Shown piece after piece: positions 46,519-57,760 of a DNA stretch of 64,000 nucleotides. The notes beneath the pieces were generated by a model that worked only from the letters and a program-made list of their open reading frames with translations, had not been told where the DNA came from and did no database searches. Position 1 is the first letter of the stretch; every line of letters begins with the position of its first letter. The stretch spans positions 2,914,001-2,978,000 of the forward strand of contig NC_008541.1 of the NCBI RefSeq assembly GCF_000196235.1, in the 5' to 3' direction. The position numbers were made by a program, and so were the translations under genes. This DNA comes from Arthrobacter sp. FB24 (GTDB lineage Bacteria; Actinomycetota; Actinomycetes; Actinomycetales; Micrococcaceae).

Positions 46519-47355
46519 TTAGCCCACCTCCCCTGCCACTGAATGTGCGTCCTCGTGGTGGTGGGTGACACCCTCCGGCAGCCCCACCACGACCATCCGG
46601 CCGTTGGCCCGGATCACCTCAACCCTGCTGCCGTAAAGTCCGGAGAGCACCTCGGTGGTCATCACCTCTGCGGGCCTGCCTACCCGGAACCGTCCGCCGG
46701 CAAGGTAGAGGACGCGGTCCACGTAGTCGATGATCGGATTGATCTCGTGCGTGACAAATACGACGGCACTGTCCTTACTGCGGCACTGCTCGTTGATCAG
46801 TGCGCTGACGGCCTGCTGGTGCTGAAGGTCCAGGGACAGCAGCGGTTCGTCGCACAGCAGGACGCGAGGATCCGAGGCCAGCGACTGGGCGACCCTTAGC
46901 CTCTGCTGCTCGCCGCCGGAGAGCTGGCCCACCGGGACCTTGGCGTAATCAGCGGCCCCCACCAGGTCCAGCAGCTCATCGATCCTGTGGTTGGCCTTGG
47001 CGGCTCCCAGCCGCAGTCCCCAACGGTGGCCGTCCACGCCAAGTCCCACGAGGTCCCGGGCACGCAGTGGCGTATCCGGTGCAAAGGATTTCTGCTGCGG
47101 GATGTAGCCGATCAGCCTACTGCCCCGCTCCACCGGGCGCCCGCCCAACGTTGCCGTACCGGAATGGAGGTCCTGCAGGCCCAGCAGGACCTTCAGGAAC
47201 GTGGTCTTGCCGCTGCCGTTCGGGCCGAGGACCGCAAAGAACTCGCCGGGGTTTATATCGAGGTCCAGGTCCTCCCACAACGTCCGTTTCCCGAACTTCA
47301 GGGTGGCTCCGCGGAGGCTCACTACCGGTTTCAACGTTCTTAATCCTCGATTCAT
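46519..47355 (-). CDS. znuC: zinc ABC transporter ATP-binding protein
   Basis: A 278-residue ABC ATPase: Walker A GPNGSGKTT near residue 44, Q-loop GYIPQQKSFAPDTPL, signature LSGGEQQRLRVAQSLA near 144, Walker B VLLCDEPLLSLD and H-loop FVTHEINP. The C-terminal tail is His/Glu-containing (THHHEDAHS), perhaps binding zinc. It lies 39 bases after znuA and directly before znuB. Confidence 0.95.
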   Translation of the reverse strand: MNRGLRTLKPVVSLRGATLKFGKRTLWEDLDLDINPGEFFAVLGPNGSGKTTFLKVLLGLQDLHSGTATLGGRPVERGSRLIGYIPQQKSFAPDTPLRARDLVGLGVDGHRWGLRLGAAKANHRIDELLDLVGAADYAKVPVGQLSGGEQQRLRVAQSLASDPRVLLCDEPLLSLDLQHQQAVSALINEQCRSKDSAVVFVTHEINPIIDYVDRVLYLAGGRFRVGRPAEVMTTEVLSGLYGSRVEVIRANGRMVVVGLPEGVTHHHEDAHSVAGEVG

Positions 47356-47394
47356 ACGGGGCGAAGCGCCCCCACCATCCTAGTGACGCCGGGG

Positions 47395-48396
47395 CTACTT
47401 CTGCAGTGCCTGCGCGATGCTGTCCACGTTACTGCCCATCCACTGCACGTAAGTCTTCCCCTCCGGAAGGGTTTCACTGAAGTCCAGCACGGGGACGCCG
47501 GCAGCCTCGGCTGCCTTCCTGAGGGCCTGCGTCTGCGGACCTTCCGTCTGCGTGTTGTACGCCAGGAACTTGATGTCCTTTGATCCGGCCAGTTCCGTGG
47601 CTTCCTTGAGGGCGGCGGGCGGCACATCGGCATCTTCCTCGATGGCGGCCGTGTAGTCGGCAGGAGTTTTGTTTACCAGGCCCGCGGCCTCGATCAGGTA
47701 GAGCGGGACCGGCTCGGTCACCGCAACGGGAGCCTGTGCTGCCGTTGCGGTGAGACCGGCCACCTTTGCGTTCAGCCCGGCGATCTCTTTTTTGAAAGTG
47801 GCGGCATTGGCCTGGAAGGTTGCTGCGGAGGCCGGCTCCAACGCCGCGAGCTTGGCTTCGACGGCGTCGGCCAGCTTGGTCATGGCATCGAGGCTGTACC
47901 AGACGTGCTCATTGAACGCTCCGTGATCGTGGGCATGCCCGTGGTCGTCGGCGCCAGCCGTGGACCCGGCCGTGGACTCTTCTTCGGGGGCAAGCCCGGA
48001 AACCTCGACTGCGCTGATGATGTTGTCATGGCCCACGTTGCTGTCGTCGGCCAGCTTGTGGATGAAGTCGTCATAGCCGCCGCCGTTTTCAACCACCAGC
48101 CGGGCCTTCGAGACCGCAAGCTTGTCCTGCGTGGTGGCCTCGTAGGAGTGCGGATCCTGGCTGGCCTTGCTGATCAGTGCTTTGACGCTCACCTTGTCGC
48201 CGCCGATTTCCCGGACGATGTCACCGTAAACGTTCGTGGAGGTGACAACCTCAATGGTGCCGGAAGCTGCCGGCTGGCCGCCCGGCGTCGTACTGCAGGC
48301 TGACAGCACCAGGCTCAGGCCGGCAAGGGCGGTGACGGAGAAGACTGCGGAACGGCGCACGGAAGGACCTCGGATCTGGTTGTCTGGACTTGCCAC
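47395..48396 (-). CDS. znuA: zinc ABC transporter substrate-binding lipoprotein
   Basis: A 333-residue cluster A-I metal-binding protein. The lipobox LSAC (Cys34) follows a Ser/Val-rich signal. Domain landmarks are VTSTNVYGDIVREIGGDKVSV, a His of DPHSYEATTQD, NEHVWYSLDAM and VLDFSETLPEGKTYVQWM. A His/Asp-rich loop (GADDHGHAHDHG) near residue 150 is the metal-collecting loop found in ZnuA, which supports zinc over manganese. It is the first gene of znuACB, 35 bases downstream of a perfect palindromic operator. Confidence 0.94.
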   Translation of the reverse strand: MASPDNQIRGPSVRRSAVFSVTALAGLSLVLSACSTTPGGQPAASGTIEVVTSTNVYGDIVREIGGDKVSVKALISKASQDPHSYEATTQDKLAVSKARLVVENGGGYDDFIHKLADDSNVGHDNIISAVEVSGLAPEEESTAGSTAGADDHGHAHDHGAFNEHVWYSLDAMTKLADAVEAKLAALEPASAATFQANAATFKKEIAGLNAKVAGLTATAAQAPVAVTEPVPLYLIEAAGLVNKTPADYTAAIEEDADVPPAALKEATELAGSKDIKFLAYNTQTEGPQTQALRKAAEAAGVPVLDFSETLPEGKTYVQWMGSNVDSIAQALQK

Positions 48397-48430
48397 ATGA
48401 GAATCAGGAGCATTAGCAACAAGACGAGTG

Positions 48431-48465
48431 TAGCCCTAAATAGGAATCATTCCTATTTAGGGCTA
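48431..48465 (-). promoter_or_regulatory. Zur-type operator upstream of znuA
   Basis: A perfect palindrome with 17-base arms and one central base (48448). The core TAGGAATCATTCCTA has the 7-1-7 layout and the ATCAT centre of actinobacterial Zur and Fur boxes. The znuA ATG is 35 bases away and zur is 3 kb away. As a hairpin it could also terminate the CNNM gene that ends at 48496, though no T-run follows. Confidence 0.75.
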
Positions 48466-48495
48466 CCGCATCCAAGTGCAGCCTCCCGCGGACTC

Positions 48496-49566
48496 CTAGT
48501 CGCCGTTCCGCTGGCCGAGCCGGCGGATTCCCTTCGCCTGGGTGGCGTCACGGATCTCGCCCACGAGCTGTTCGATCACGTCTTCCAGGAAAAGGACGCC
48601 CCTGGTGTTGCCGTCCGGTCCGATGACGCGCGCCAGGTGCGAGCCGGTGCGTTGCATCACGGACATCGCCTTCTCGATCTCGTCATCCATGGACAGGTTC
48701 GCCAGGGACCTGATGCGGCTTTCCGCAATCGGGTGCTCATATCCGGCTTCCGGGATGGACAGCACATCCTTGATGTGAAGGTAGCCCGAAAGCATCCCGT
48801 CCTCGTCCATCATCGGGAACCGGGAGAACCCCGTGCGGCTGACGGCTTTTTCAAACTCCACCGGCGTGGTGGGCGACTGCATCATGACCAGCTTGTCCAG
48901 CGGAACCATGATGCGGGACGCCGTGTGCTCGGAGAATTCCAGTGCACCGGTGATGAGGCCGGCGTCGTCATCCACGAGTCCATGCCGGGTGGATTCCTGC
49001 ACGATGGACTGGACCTCCTCCAGGGTGAACGAGGAGTTGACCTCGTCCTTGGGCTCGATCCGGAGCAGGCGCAGGATGTGGTTGGCAGACCAGTTGAGGG
49101 CCACGATCACCGGGTTCACAAGGCGTGCGATGAACATCAGCGGCGGCGCCAGCAGCAGTGCCGCCTTGTCCGCGACGGAGACCGAGATGTTCTTGGGCAC
49201 CATCTCGCCGAAGGTCACGTGAAGGAAGGTCACCGCCAGGAGCGCCACGGCGAACGCCACAACGTCCGCGAGTTCCGTCGGCACGCCCACGGCTTCCAGC
49301 GGCACGGCCATCAGGTGGTGGATGGCCGGCTCAGCCACCTGCAGGATCAGCAGGGAGCAGACCGTGATGCCCAGCTGGGCGCACGCGAGCATGAGGGACA
49401 CGCTTTCCATGGCCCGCAACGTTGTCTGGGCCCGCAGGGACCCTGCTTCGGCCAGCGGCTCAATCTGGCTCCGCCGCGCGGACATCACCGCGAATTCCGC
49501 AGCCACGAAGAAGGCGTTTCCGATCAGCAGGAGCACCAGCCAGATAATTCCTACCCAGTCGCTCAT
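48496..49566 (-). CDS. CNNM/CorC-family membrane protein (DUF21 + CBS pair)
   Basis: A 356-residue protein: a DUF21/CNNM transmembrane domain with three helices (residues about 5-150, including the GxxxG-like AQLGITVCSLLILQVAEPAI), then a CBS pair (RIMVPLDKLVMMQSP, GFSRFPMMDEDGMLSGYLHIKDVL, NTRGVLFLEDVIEQLVGEI). The C-terminal CorC_HlyC domain is missing. Family members are proposed Mg2+/Co2+ exporters regulated by nucleotide binding at the CBS domains. It is translated in a 4-base overlap with the longer paralogue upstream. Confidence 0.88.
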   Translation of the reverse strand: MSDWVGIIWLVLLLIGNAFFVAAEFAVMSARRSQIEPLAEAGSLRAQTTLRAMESVSLMLACAQLGITVCSLLILQVAEPAIHHLMAVPLEAVGVPTELADVVAFAVALLAVTFLHVTFGEMVPKNISVSVADKAALLLAPPLMFIARLVNPVIVALNWSANHILRLLRIEPKDEVNSSFTLEEVQSIVQESTRHGLVDDDAGLITGALEFSEHTASRIMVPLDKLVMMQSPTTPVEFEKAVSRTGFSRFPMMDEDGMLSGYLHIKDVLSIPEAGYEHPIAESRIRSLANLSMDDEIEKAMSVMQRTGSHLARVIGPDGNTRGVLFLEDVIEQLVGEIRDATQAKGIRRLGQRNGD

Positions 49567-50900
49567 GCCGTCCCTCCCTGGCCGGCAGCGTGTTCTTCGC
49601 CGAGGACCGGGGCAGGCTTGAAGCAGATCCGGTCGATCCGGCGTCCGTCCATCCGGGTCACGCTCAGGGTGCCCCCGCCGACATCCACGGTGTCCCCGAC
49701 TGCGGCGATCCGGCCGAGCTGGCTCATGACATACCCGCCCACGGTTTCATAGGCGGACTCATCAGGCACCGTCAATCCGGGGATCTGTTCGGACAGCTCG
49801 TCCGGGCGCAGCAGGCCGGGGAAGTACCAGTCCCCCGATGCGCTCTGGAGCAGTCCCGGCCGCACCTTGTCATGTTCATCCGCGACTTCCCCGACGATTT
49901 CCTCCACGAGGTCCTCAAGCGTGGCGATGCCGGCCGTTCCGCCGTATTCATCCAGCACAACGGCCAGCTGCATGTTTCCTTCGCGCAGTTCAGCCAGCAG
50001 GGCATCAAGGTGGATTGTCTCGGGAACCCTGAGGACGTCCGTCATGATGGCACCGGCCTCGAGGTTGGCGCGCCGTTCCGAGGGGACAGCGATTGCCTTC
50101 TTCACGTGCACCAGGCCCCGGATGTCGTCGGCGGACTCGCCGATGACCGGGAAGCGTGAATAGCCTGTCCGCCGGGCGGCATCGATGATGTCCGACACCG
50201 GCTGCGCGGCGCCGATGGTTTCGAGCCGGATCCTGGGCGTCATCACGTCGGCGGCGGTCCGGCCGGAGAACTTCAGCGTCCGGGCAATGAAGTTTGCGGT
50301 GCCCGGGTCAAGAGTTCCCATGGCGGCGGAACGGCGGACCAGGGATGCCAGTTCGGCCGGTGTCCGCGCACCGGAGATCTCCTCCTTGGCTTCAAGTCCG
50401 AAGACATTCAGCACCTTGTTGGAGAAGCCGTTCAATACGATGATCGCGGGCTTGAAGACGGCGGTGAACACCAGCTGCGGCCGCGCAACAGCCTTGCCGA
50501 TCGGCAAGGACAGTGCAATGGCCATGTTTTTGGGCACGAGCTCGCCGATCAGCATGGACAGGAGGGTGGCGATGGTCATGGCCATCACCAGGGAGACCGA
50601 AGCCGCTGCCGCTTCCGGAACGCCGGCCGCGGTAAGCGGCCCTTCCAGCAGCTTTCCTACGGACGGTTCCATGACATAGCCGGTCAGCAGGGTGGTCAGC
50701 GTGATCCCGAGCTGGCAGCTGGACAGCTGGGTGGACAGGGATTTAAGGCACTTGAGCAGCGGCACGGCCGCGGCGTCGCCGCTGTCCACGGCCCGCTGGA
50801 CAGTGGCCTGGTCAAGGGCGACGAGTGAGAACTCCACGGCGACAAAGAAACCCGTACCGAGGATGAGCAGGATGCCTGCTCCTAGCAGTAGCCATTCCAT
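49563..50900 (-). CDS. CNNM/CorC-family membrane protein (DUF21 + CBS pair + CorC_HlyC)
   Basis: A 445-residue full-length CNNM relative. The DUF21 domain (MEWLLLGAGILLILGTGFFVAVEFSLVAL, SCQLGITLTTLLTGYVMEPSV) is followed by a CBS pair (VMTPRIRLETIG, YSRFPVIGESADDIRGLVHVKKAI, GGTAGIATLEDLVEEIVGE) and a C-terminal CorC_HlyC domain (WYFPGLLRPDELSEQI, TVDVGGGTLSVTRM). The ATG at 50900 matches the family; the frame is open for 88 more codons upstream but those residues are low-complexity. It forms a translationally coupled pair with the shorter paralogue and the two may make a heterodimer (inference). Confidence 0.9.
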   Translation of the reverse strand: MEWLLLGAGILLILGTGFFVAVEFSLVALDQATVQRAVDSGDAAAVPLLKCLKSLSTQLSSCQLGITLTTLLTGYVMEPSVGKLLEGPLTAAGVPEAAAASVSLVMAMTIATLLSMLIGELVPKNMAIALSLPIGKAVARPQLVFTAVFKPAIIVLNGFSNKVLNVFGLEAKEEISGARTPAELASLVRRSAAMGTLDPGTANFIARTLKFSGRTAADVMTPRIRLETIGAAQPVSDIIDAARRTGYSRFPVIGESADDIRGLVHVKKAIAVPSERRANLEAGAIMTDVLRVPETIHLDALLAELREGNMQLAVVLDEYGGTAGIATLEDLVEEIVGEVADEHDKVRPGLLQSASGDWYFPGLLRPDELSEQIPGLTVPDESAYETVGGYVMSQLGRIAAVGDTVDVGGGTLSVTRMDGRRIDRICFKPAPVLGEEHAAGQGGTA

Positions 50901-51261
50901 CAGCGGCTTGCCTCCGGCCGTCCCGGGAACGGGATCCGCTTCCGGGAGCCGGCAGGCGCCGGAGAGAGAGCTATCAGGGGGAAGAAGGTGTTGCGGCGAG
51001 GACGGACCGGCGGAGGATGGTCGGCCGGTGCCGACCCCGTTTCCTGGAAGGCTGCGGCGCTGACTGCTGCAGAGTGATGGGCGCGTGAACGGGGTTTGCC
51101 GGCTCTGTGGGTGGGCTGCGGGGAGCTGGTGTTCATGCTCCGCTGACAGCCCCCAGGCCGGCACCTAGATTTACTGTCCATAAGAATTTCAGTCTACAGG
51201 AGCAGCCACAGCCCACAGGAGCCGTACTGCAGGGACCAACCGCTTCCGCTGCGCACATCCG
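50901..51261 (-). other. 361-base upstream region of the CNNM pair, no gene supported
   Basis: The region between guaB1 and the CNNM pair has an open frame continuous with the CNNM gene, but its residues (Pro/Ser/Arg-rich) look non-coding. An AT-richer patch near 51165-51205 on the minus strand is the most likely promoter site. I compared the region with the M-box and yybP-ykoY riboswitches and saw no match. Confidence 0.4.
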
Positions 51262-53050
<1,789 letters not shown>

Positions 53051-56000
53051 GTGCCAGAGCAGCCTAGCCACCGTCTACCAGAGGAATTTGGCGGAAACGA
53101 GTGGCTCGTTGACGAACTGTACGAGCGTTACCAGCAGGACAAGAACACGGTAGATGCCAAGTGGTGGCCCCTGTTCGAATCCTTCGACGCCGGTGACAGC
53201 GCGTCTTCCAACGGGGCCTCGGGTGCAGCGGCTCCCGCAGATCCCGCAACCCGCGAACTTCCAGTTGTAGCTCCCGCTCCGGCAGCACCGGCATCGTCGC
53301 CGGCGAAACCTGCAGCGGCCGCAGCTGCGCAGCCGGCATCCCCCCAGACCCCTTCCGCCCAGCCGCAGGCAGCTCCGGCTGCAGCACCGGCGAAGAAAGC
53401 ACCTGCCACTGTTGCCCGCGACGGCGCAAAGAAGCCCGAAACCGCAGGCACCCCGCCCATCCCCGCCCAGCTGCCCAAGAACATCAAGGCCCCCACCGCT
53501 CCGGAAGAGGACGTCGTCTCCGTCCTCCGCGGACCGGCGAAGGCCATCGCTTCCAACATGGTCACCAGCCTGGAAGTTCCCACGGCCACCAGCGTCCGCG
53601 CCATTCCGGCCAAGCTGCTGATCGACAACCGCGTGGTCATCAACTCCAACCTGGCCCGCGCCCGCGGCGGCAAGGTTTCCTTCACGCACCTGATCGGCTA
53701 TGCCGTCATCCGGGCCCTGTCCCAGTTCCCCTCCATGAACGTCTATTACGACGAAGTGGACGGCAAGCCCGTTGCGGTCCAGCCCGCACACGTGAACTTC
53801 GGCATCGCCATCGACATGCCCAAGCCGGACGGCACCCGCCTGCTGATGGTGCCGAACATCAAGAAGGCGGAGACCCTCAACTTCTCCGAGTTCTGGCACA
53901 CCTACGAGGACCTGATCAAGCGCGCCCGCAATGGCAAGCTGACCGCCGATGACCACTCCGGCACCACGGTCTCCCTCACTAACCCGGGCGGCATCGGCAC
54001 TGTGCACTCCGTGCCGCGCCTCTCCAAGGGCCAGGCCGCCATTATCGGTGTCGGCGCGCTGGATTACCCGGCCGAGTTCCAAGGGGCCAGCGAGAAGATC
54101 ATCGCGCAAAACGCCATCAGCAAGGTCCTTACGCTGACGTCCACGTATGACCACCGCGTGATCCAGGGCGCCGGCAGCGGCGAGTTCCTCAAGCTCGTGC
54201 ACCAGCTGCTGCTGGGTGCCCAGAACTTCTACGACGAAATCTTCGAGTCCCTGCGTATCCCGTACGAGCCTGTGCGCTGGAGCCCGGACCTGCAGGTCGA
54301 CCCGGCGGACCAGATCAACAAGGTCGCCCGGATCCAGCAGCTGATCCACTCCTACCGCGTGCGCGGGCACCTCATGGCGGACACGGATCCGCTGGAATAC
54401 GTACAGCGCAAGCACCCGGACCTCGACGTCCTCACCTACGGCCTGACCCTGTGGGACCTCGACCGCGAGTGGCCCACCGGCGGTTTCGGCGGCAAGCCCA
54501 TGCTTGCGTTCCGCGACATCCTCGGCGTCCTCCGTGACGCCTACTGCCGCACCACCGGCATTGAGTACATGCACATCCAGGACCCGGCCGAGCGCAAGTG
54601 GTTCCAGGACCAGCTGGAGCACGAGTACTCCAAGCCGAGCCGCGAAGAGCAGCTGCGCATCGTGTCCAAGCTCAATGCCGCGGAAGCCTTCGAAACCTTC
54701 CTGCAGACCAAGTTCGTGGGGCAGAAGAGGTTCTCGCTGGAGGGCGGCGAATCACTGATCCCGCTGCTGGACGCCATCATCTCCGACGCGGCCGACGACG
54801 ATCTCGACGAAGTTGCGATCGGCATGGCCCACCGCGGCCGCCTGAACGTGCTCACCAACATCGCCGGGAAGACCTACGCACAGGTCTTCCGTGAATTCGA
54901 GGGAACCCAGGACCCGCGCTCCGTGCAGGGCTCCGGCGACGTGAAGTACCACCTCGGCACCGAGGGCACCTTCACCTCGGACAGCGGCAAGGAGACCAAG
55001 GTCTACCTCGCAGCCAACCCCTCGCACCTCGAGGCCGTGGACTCGGTCCTTGAAGGCATCGTCCGCGCCAAGCAGGACCGCCTGGACCAGGGCGAGGCGT
55101 TCCCCGTGCTGCCCATCATGGTGCACGGCGACGCGGCGTTCGCCGGCCAGGGCGTGGTGGCGGAAACGCTCAACCTCTCCCAGCTCCGCGGCTACCGCAC
55201 CGGCGGTACCATCCACGTCGTGGTCAACAACCAGGTTGGCTTTACCACCGCTCCGTCCTCGTCGCGTTCCTCCACCTACTCCACGGACGTCGCCAAGATG
55301 ATCCAGGCTCCGGTGTTCCACGTGAACGGCGACGACCCGGAGGCCGTGGTCCGCATCGGCCAGCTCGCCTACGAGTTCCGCCAGCGCTTCCACAAGGACG
55401 TTGTCATCGACATGGTCTGCTACCGGCGCCGCGGGCACAACGAGGGCGATGACCCCTCGATGACCCAGCCGCTGATGTACAACCTGATCGAAGCCAAGCG
55501 CTCGGTCCGCAAGCTGTACACCGAGTCCTTGATCGGCCGCGGGGACATCACCGAGGAAGAAGCCGAGCAACTGCTCCGCGACTACCAGGAACGGCTGGAG
55601 CGGGTCTTCGCCGAGACCCATGCAGCACAGACTTCACCGATCCCGATCATCACGGCGGATTCCGCCGCAGTGTCCGACATCGAACGGCCCAGCGCCCAGC
55701 AGTCGGACTTCGGCATCAACGCACCCGCGTCCACTGCGATCTCCGCAGAGACGTTGGCGCGCATCGGCAAGGCCCACATCGAGATCCCCGAGGGCTTCAC
55801 GGTCCACGCCAAGCTCAAGCAGTTGCTGGAGAAGCGCGAACAGATGTCCCGCGAAGGCGGCATCGACTGGGGCTTCGGCGAGATCGCAGCCTTTGGCTCG
55901 CTCATCATGGAAGGCGTTCCGGTCCGGCTCGCAGGCCAGGATTCCCGCCGCGGAACCTTCGTGCAGCGCCACGCAGTGTTCCACGACCGCGCCAACGGCA

Positions 56001-56884
56001 ATGAATGGCTGCCCTTGGGCAACCTCTCCGATGACCAGGCCAAGCTGTGGATCTACGACTCCCTGCTGTCCGAATACGCTGCGATGGGCTTCGAATACGG
56101 CTACTCCGTGGAGCGCCCCGATGCCCTGGTGCTGTGGGAAGCGCAGTTCGGCGACTTCGTCAACGGCGCGCAGACCATCATCGATGAGTTCATCTCCTCG
56201 GCCGAGCAAAAGTGGGGCCAGCGTTCCTCCCTGGTGCTCATGCTGCCCCACGGCTACGAAGGCCAGGGTCCGGACCACTCGTCCGCACGGATCGAGCGCT
56301 TCCTGCAGCTGTGTGCCGAAGAGAACATGATCGTGGCCAACCCCACGACGTCGGCTTCGCACTTCCACTTGCTGCGCCGCCAGGCGTACAGCCGCCCGCG
56401 GAAGCCGCTCATCATCTTCACGCCCAAGCAGTTGCTCCGCCTGAAGGCTGCTGCCTCTTCGGTGGAGGACTTCACCACCGGTGCGTTCAAGCCCGTCATC
56501 GGCGAGCACGAACAGCTGCAGGCAGACGCCGTCGAGCGTGTGCTGCTGGTGTCCGGCCGCCTGTACTACGATCTCCTGTCCACGCGACAGAAGACCGGCG
56601 ACAAGACGACGGCGATCGTCCGCGTCGAGCAGCTCTACCCGCTGCCCGCCGCTGAAATCGCTGCCGAACTCGCCAAGTACCCCAACGCCGAAGTGGTGTG
56701 GGCACAGGACGAACCGGCCAACCAGGGCCCGTGGCCGTTCATGGGCCTGAACCTTCCCGAGGCACTGGACCGCCGGGTGAAGCTGGTTTCCCGTCCGGCT
56801 TCGGCATCCACGGCAGCCGGTTCCATGAAGCGGCACGCTGCGGAGCAGGATACCCTCCTCAAGCAGGCGTTTGCTCGGAAGTAG
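53051..56884 (+). CDS. kgd: multifunctional 2-oxoglutarate metabolism enzyme Kgd (E1o/E2o-like)
   Basis: A 1277-residue single-chain actinobacterial enzyme. A short N-terminal motif ([15 protein letters not shown]) is followed by an Ala/Pro linker and an E2o succinyltransferase domain ([28 protein letters not shown] near residue 380) that lacks a lipoyl domain. Then comes a ThDP-dependent E1o domain with [16 protein letters not shown] near residue 695 and NNQVGFTT. It acts as 2-oxoglutarate dehydrogenase E1 plus the E2 acyltransferase, and shows decarboxylase and 2-hydroxy-3-oxoadipate synthase activities in Mycobacterium. It starts at GTG 53051. In relatives it is controlled by the FHA protein OdhI/GarA, which is not in the window. 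Confidence 0.96.
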   Translation: MPEQPSHRLPEEFGGNEWLVDELYERYQQDKNTVDAKWWPLFESFDAGDSASSNGASGAAAPADPATRELPVVAPAPAAPASSPAKPAAAAAAQPASPQTPSAQPQAAPAAAPAKKAPATVARDGAKKPETAGTPPIPAQLPKNIKAPTAPEEDVVSVLRGPAKAIASNMVTSLEVPTATSVRAIPAKLLIDNRVVINSNLARARGGKVSFTHLIGYAVIRALSQFPSMNVYYDEVDGKPVAVQPAHVNFGIAIDMPKPDGTRLLMVPNIKKAETLNFSEFWHTYEDLIKRARNGKLTADDHSGTTVSLTNPGGIGTVHSVPRLSKGQAAIIGVGALDYPAEFQGASEKIIAQNAISKVLTLTSTYDHRVIQGAGSGEFLKLVHQLLLGAQNFYDEIFESLRIPYEPVRWSPDLQVDPADQINKVARIQQLIHSYRVRGHLMADTDPLEYVQRKHPDLDVLTYGLTLWDLDREWPTGGFGGKPMLAFRDILGVLRDAYCRTTGIEYMHIQDPAERKWFQDQLEHEYSKPSREEQLRIVSKLNAAEAFETFLQTKFVGQKRFSLEGGESLIPLLDAIISDAADDDLDEVAIGMAHRGRLNVLTNIAGKTYAQVFREFEGTQDPRSVQGSGDVKYHLGTEGTFTSDSGKETKVYLAANPSHLEAVDSVLEGIVRAKQDRLDQGEAFPVLPIMVHGDAAFAGQGVVAETLNLSQLRGYRTGGTIHVVVNNQVGFTTAPSSSRSSTYSTDVAKMIQAPVFHVNGDDPEAVVRIGQLAYEFRQRFHKDVVIDMVCYRRRGHNEGDDPSMTQPLMYNLIEAKRSVRKLYTESLIGRGDITEEEAEQLLRDYQERLERVFAETHAAQTSPIPIITADSAAVSDIERPSAQQSDFGINAPASTAISAETLARIGKAHIEIPEGFTVHAKLKQLLEKREQMSREGGIDWGFGEIAAFGSLIMEGVPVRLAGQDSRRGTFVQRHAVFHDRANGNEWLPLGNLSDDQAKLWIYDSLLSEYAAMGFEYGYSVERPDALVLWEAQFGDFVNGAQTIIDEFISSAEQKWGQRSSLVLMLPHGYEGQGPDHSSARIERFLQLCAEENMIVANPTTSASHFHLLRRQAYSRPRKPLIIFTPKQLLRLKAAASSVEDFTTGAFKPVIGEHEQLQADAVERVLLVSGRLYYDLLSTRQKTGDKTTAIVRVEQLYPLPAAEIAAELAKYPNAEVVWAQDEPANQGPWPFMGLNLPEALDRRVKLVSRPASASTAAGSMKRHAAEQDTLLKQAFARK

Positions 56885-56890
56885 CTTGAA

Positions 56891-56936
56891 CGCTGCCCGG
56901 TCGGAACTCGAAATACGCGACTCCGGCCGGGCAGCG
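56891..56936 (+). terminator. inverted repeat after kgd
   Basis: A perfect 10-bp stem (56891-56900 with 56927-56936) encloses a 26-base loop, starting 6 bases after the kgd stop. The long loop and missing T-run make it a tentative terminator. Confidence 0.5.
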
Positions 56937-57063
56937 CTGCTTAATGGAAGCGGCAGTGCTGCGGGGCCGGACGCTGTTGCCCGCCGCCAGCCTCCGGAGT
57001 TGGCCCGGAGCCCGTTTCCATGGAACGCTGAATTTTGTTGCACATTGAGGTTAAGAGGTAGTC

Positions 57064-57663
57064 GTGGAAGACAGAAAGCTGCGGATCGCGGCTGTTGGGG
57101 ATGAGCTGTTGGCCGGCTTGGGTGATCCCCGGGCGCTGGGCTGGCTGGGCCGCGTGCTGGCCCGCACCCCGCAGGACGGAATCACCCTTGAGTGCTACGC
57201 CCTCCCCTGCCCGCAGGAAGGCACCGAGGGCCTGGCCGCCCGGTGGCTGGACGAGGCCGGCCGCCGCTTTGGCAACAATCACGAAAACCGCCTGGTGATC
57301 GGGCTGAGCGGACGGGACGTCGAATTCGGCCTGTCCACCGCCCGCAGCCGCCTGAACCTTGCCAACATCCTGGACTCCGCCTCCCAGAACAAAATCGAGG
57401 TCTTTGTGGTGGGTCCGCCCCCGTCGCTGGACCCCTCGCAGAACCGCCGCCTCGGGGAACTGAATACGGCCTTCGCGGATGTCACCACGCGGCGCAAGCA
57501 CCTGTATGTGGATACCTTCTCCCCGTTGCTCAACCACGAACAGTGGCGCCAGGACCTGGCCGCCAACGGCGGAACGCCGGGACAGGCCGGCTACGGGCTG
57601 ATGGCGTGGCTTGTGCTGCACCGCGGCTGGTTCCAGTGGCTCGGCATGGCCGCCCCGGAGTAG
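57064..57663 (+). CDS. SGNH/GDSL hydrolase-like protein with Glu in place of the catalytic Ser
   Basis: A 199-residue SGNH-fold protein: block I reads VGDELLAG (residues 11-18) where the family has GDS, so the nucleophile position is Glu14. Later blocks are recognisable: RLVIGLSGRDVEFG (block III region, with G..D rather than GxND) and VVGPPP. The expected block V DxxH is not clear near the end. The fold is kept but catalysis by the standard Ser-His mechanism should be lost. It starts at GTG 57064 with a GAGG ribosome site. No signal peptide. What it binds is unknown. Confidence 0.75.
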   Translation: MEDRKLRIAAVGDELLAGLGDPRALGWLGRVLARTPQDGITLECYALPCPQEGTEGLAARWLDEAGRRFGNNHENRLVIGLSGRDVEFGLSTARSRLNLANILDSASQNKIEVFVVGPPPSLDPSQNRRLGELNTAFADVTTRRKHLYVDTFSPLLNHEQWRQDLAANGGTPGQAGYGLMAWLVLHRGWFQWLGMAAPE

Positions 57664-57760
57664 CGCCGGAGACAGTGCACATGCTGCGGAGTGCTTGACA
57701 CCCAAGCGCTGGCCGTGACCCAATGGGGCCCATAACGCCGTCGACAAAAGGTGTGGGTCC

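Noticed and set aside
50901..51261. Possible Mg2+ or Mn2+ riboswitch before the CNNM pair
   Set aside because: Beyond a short AGGTG string I could not find the conserved core of the M-box or yybP-ykoY motif.
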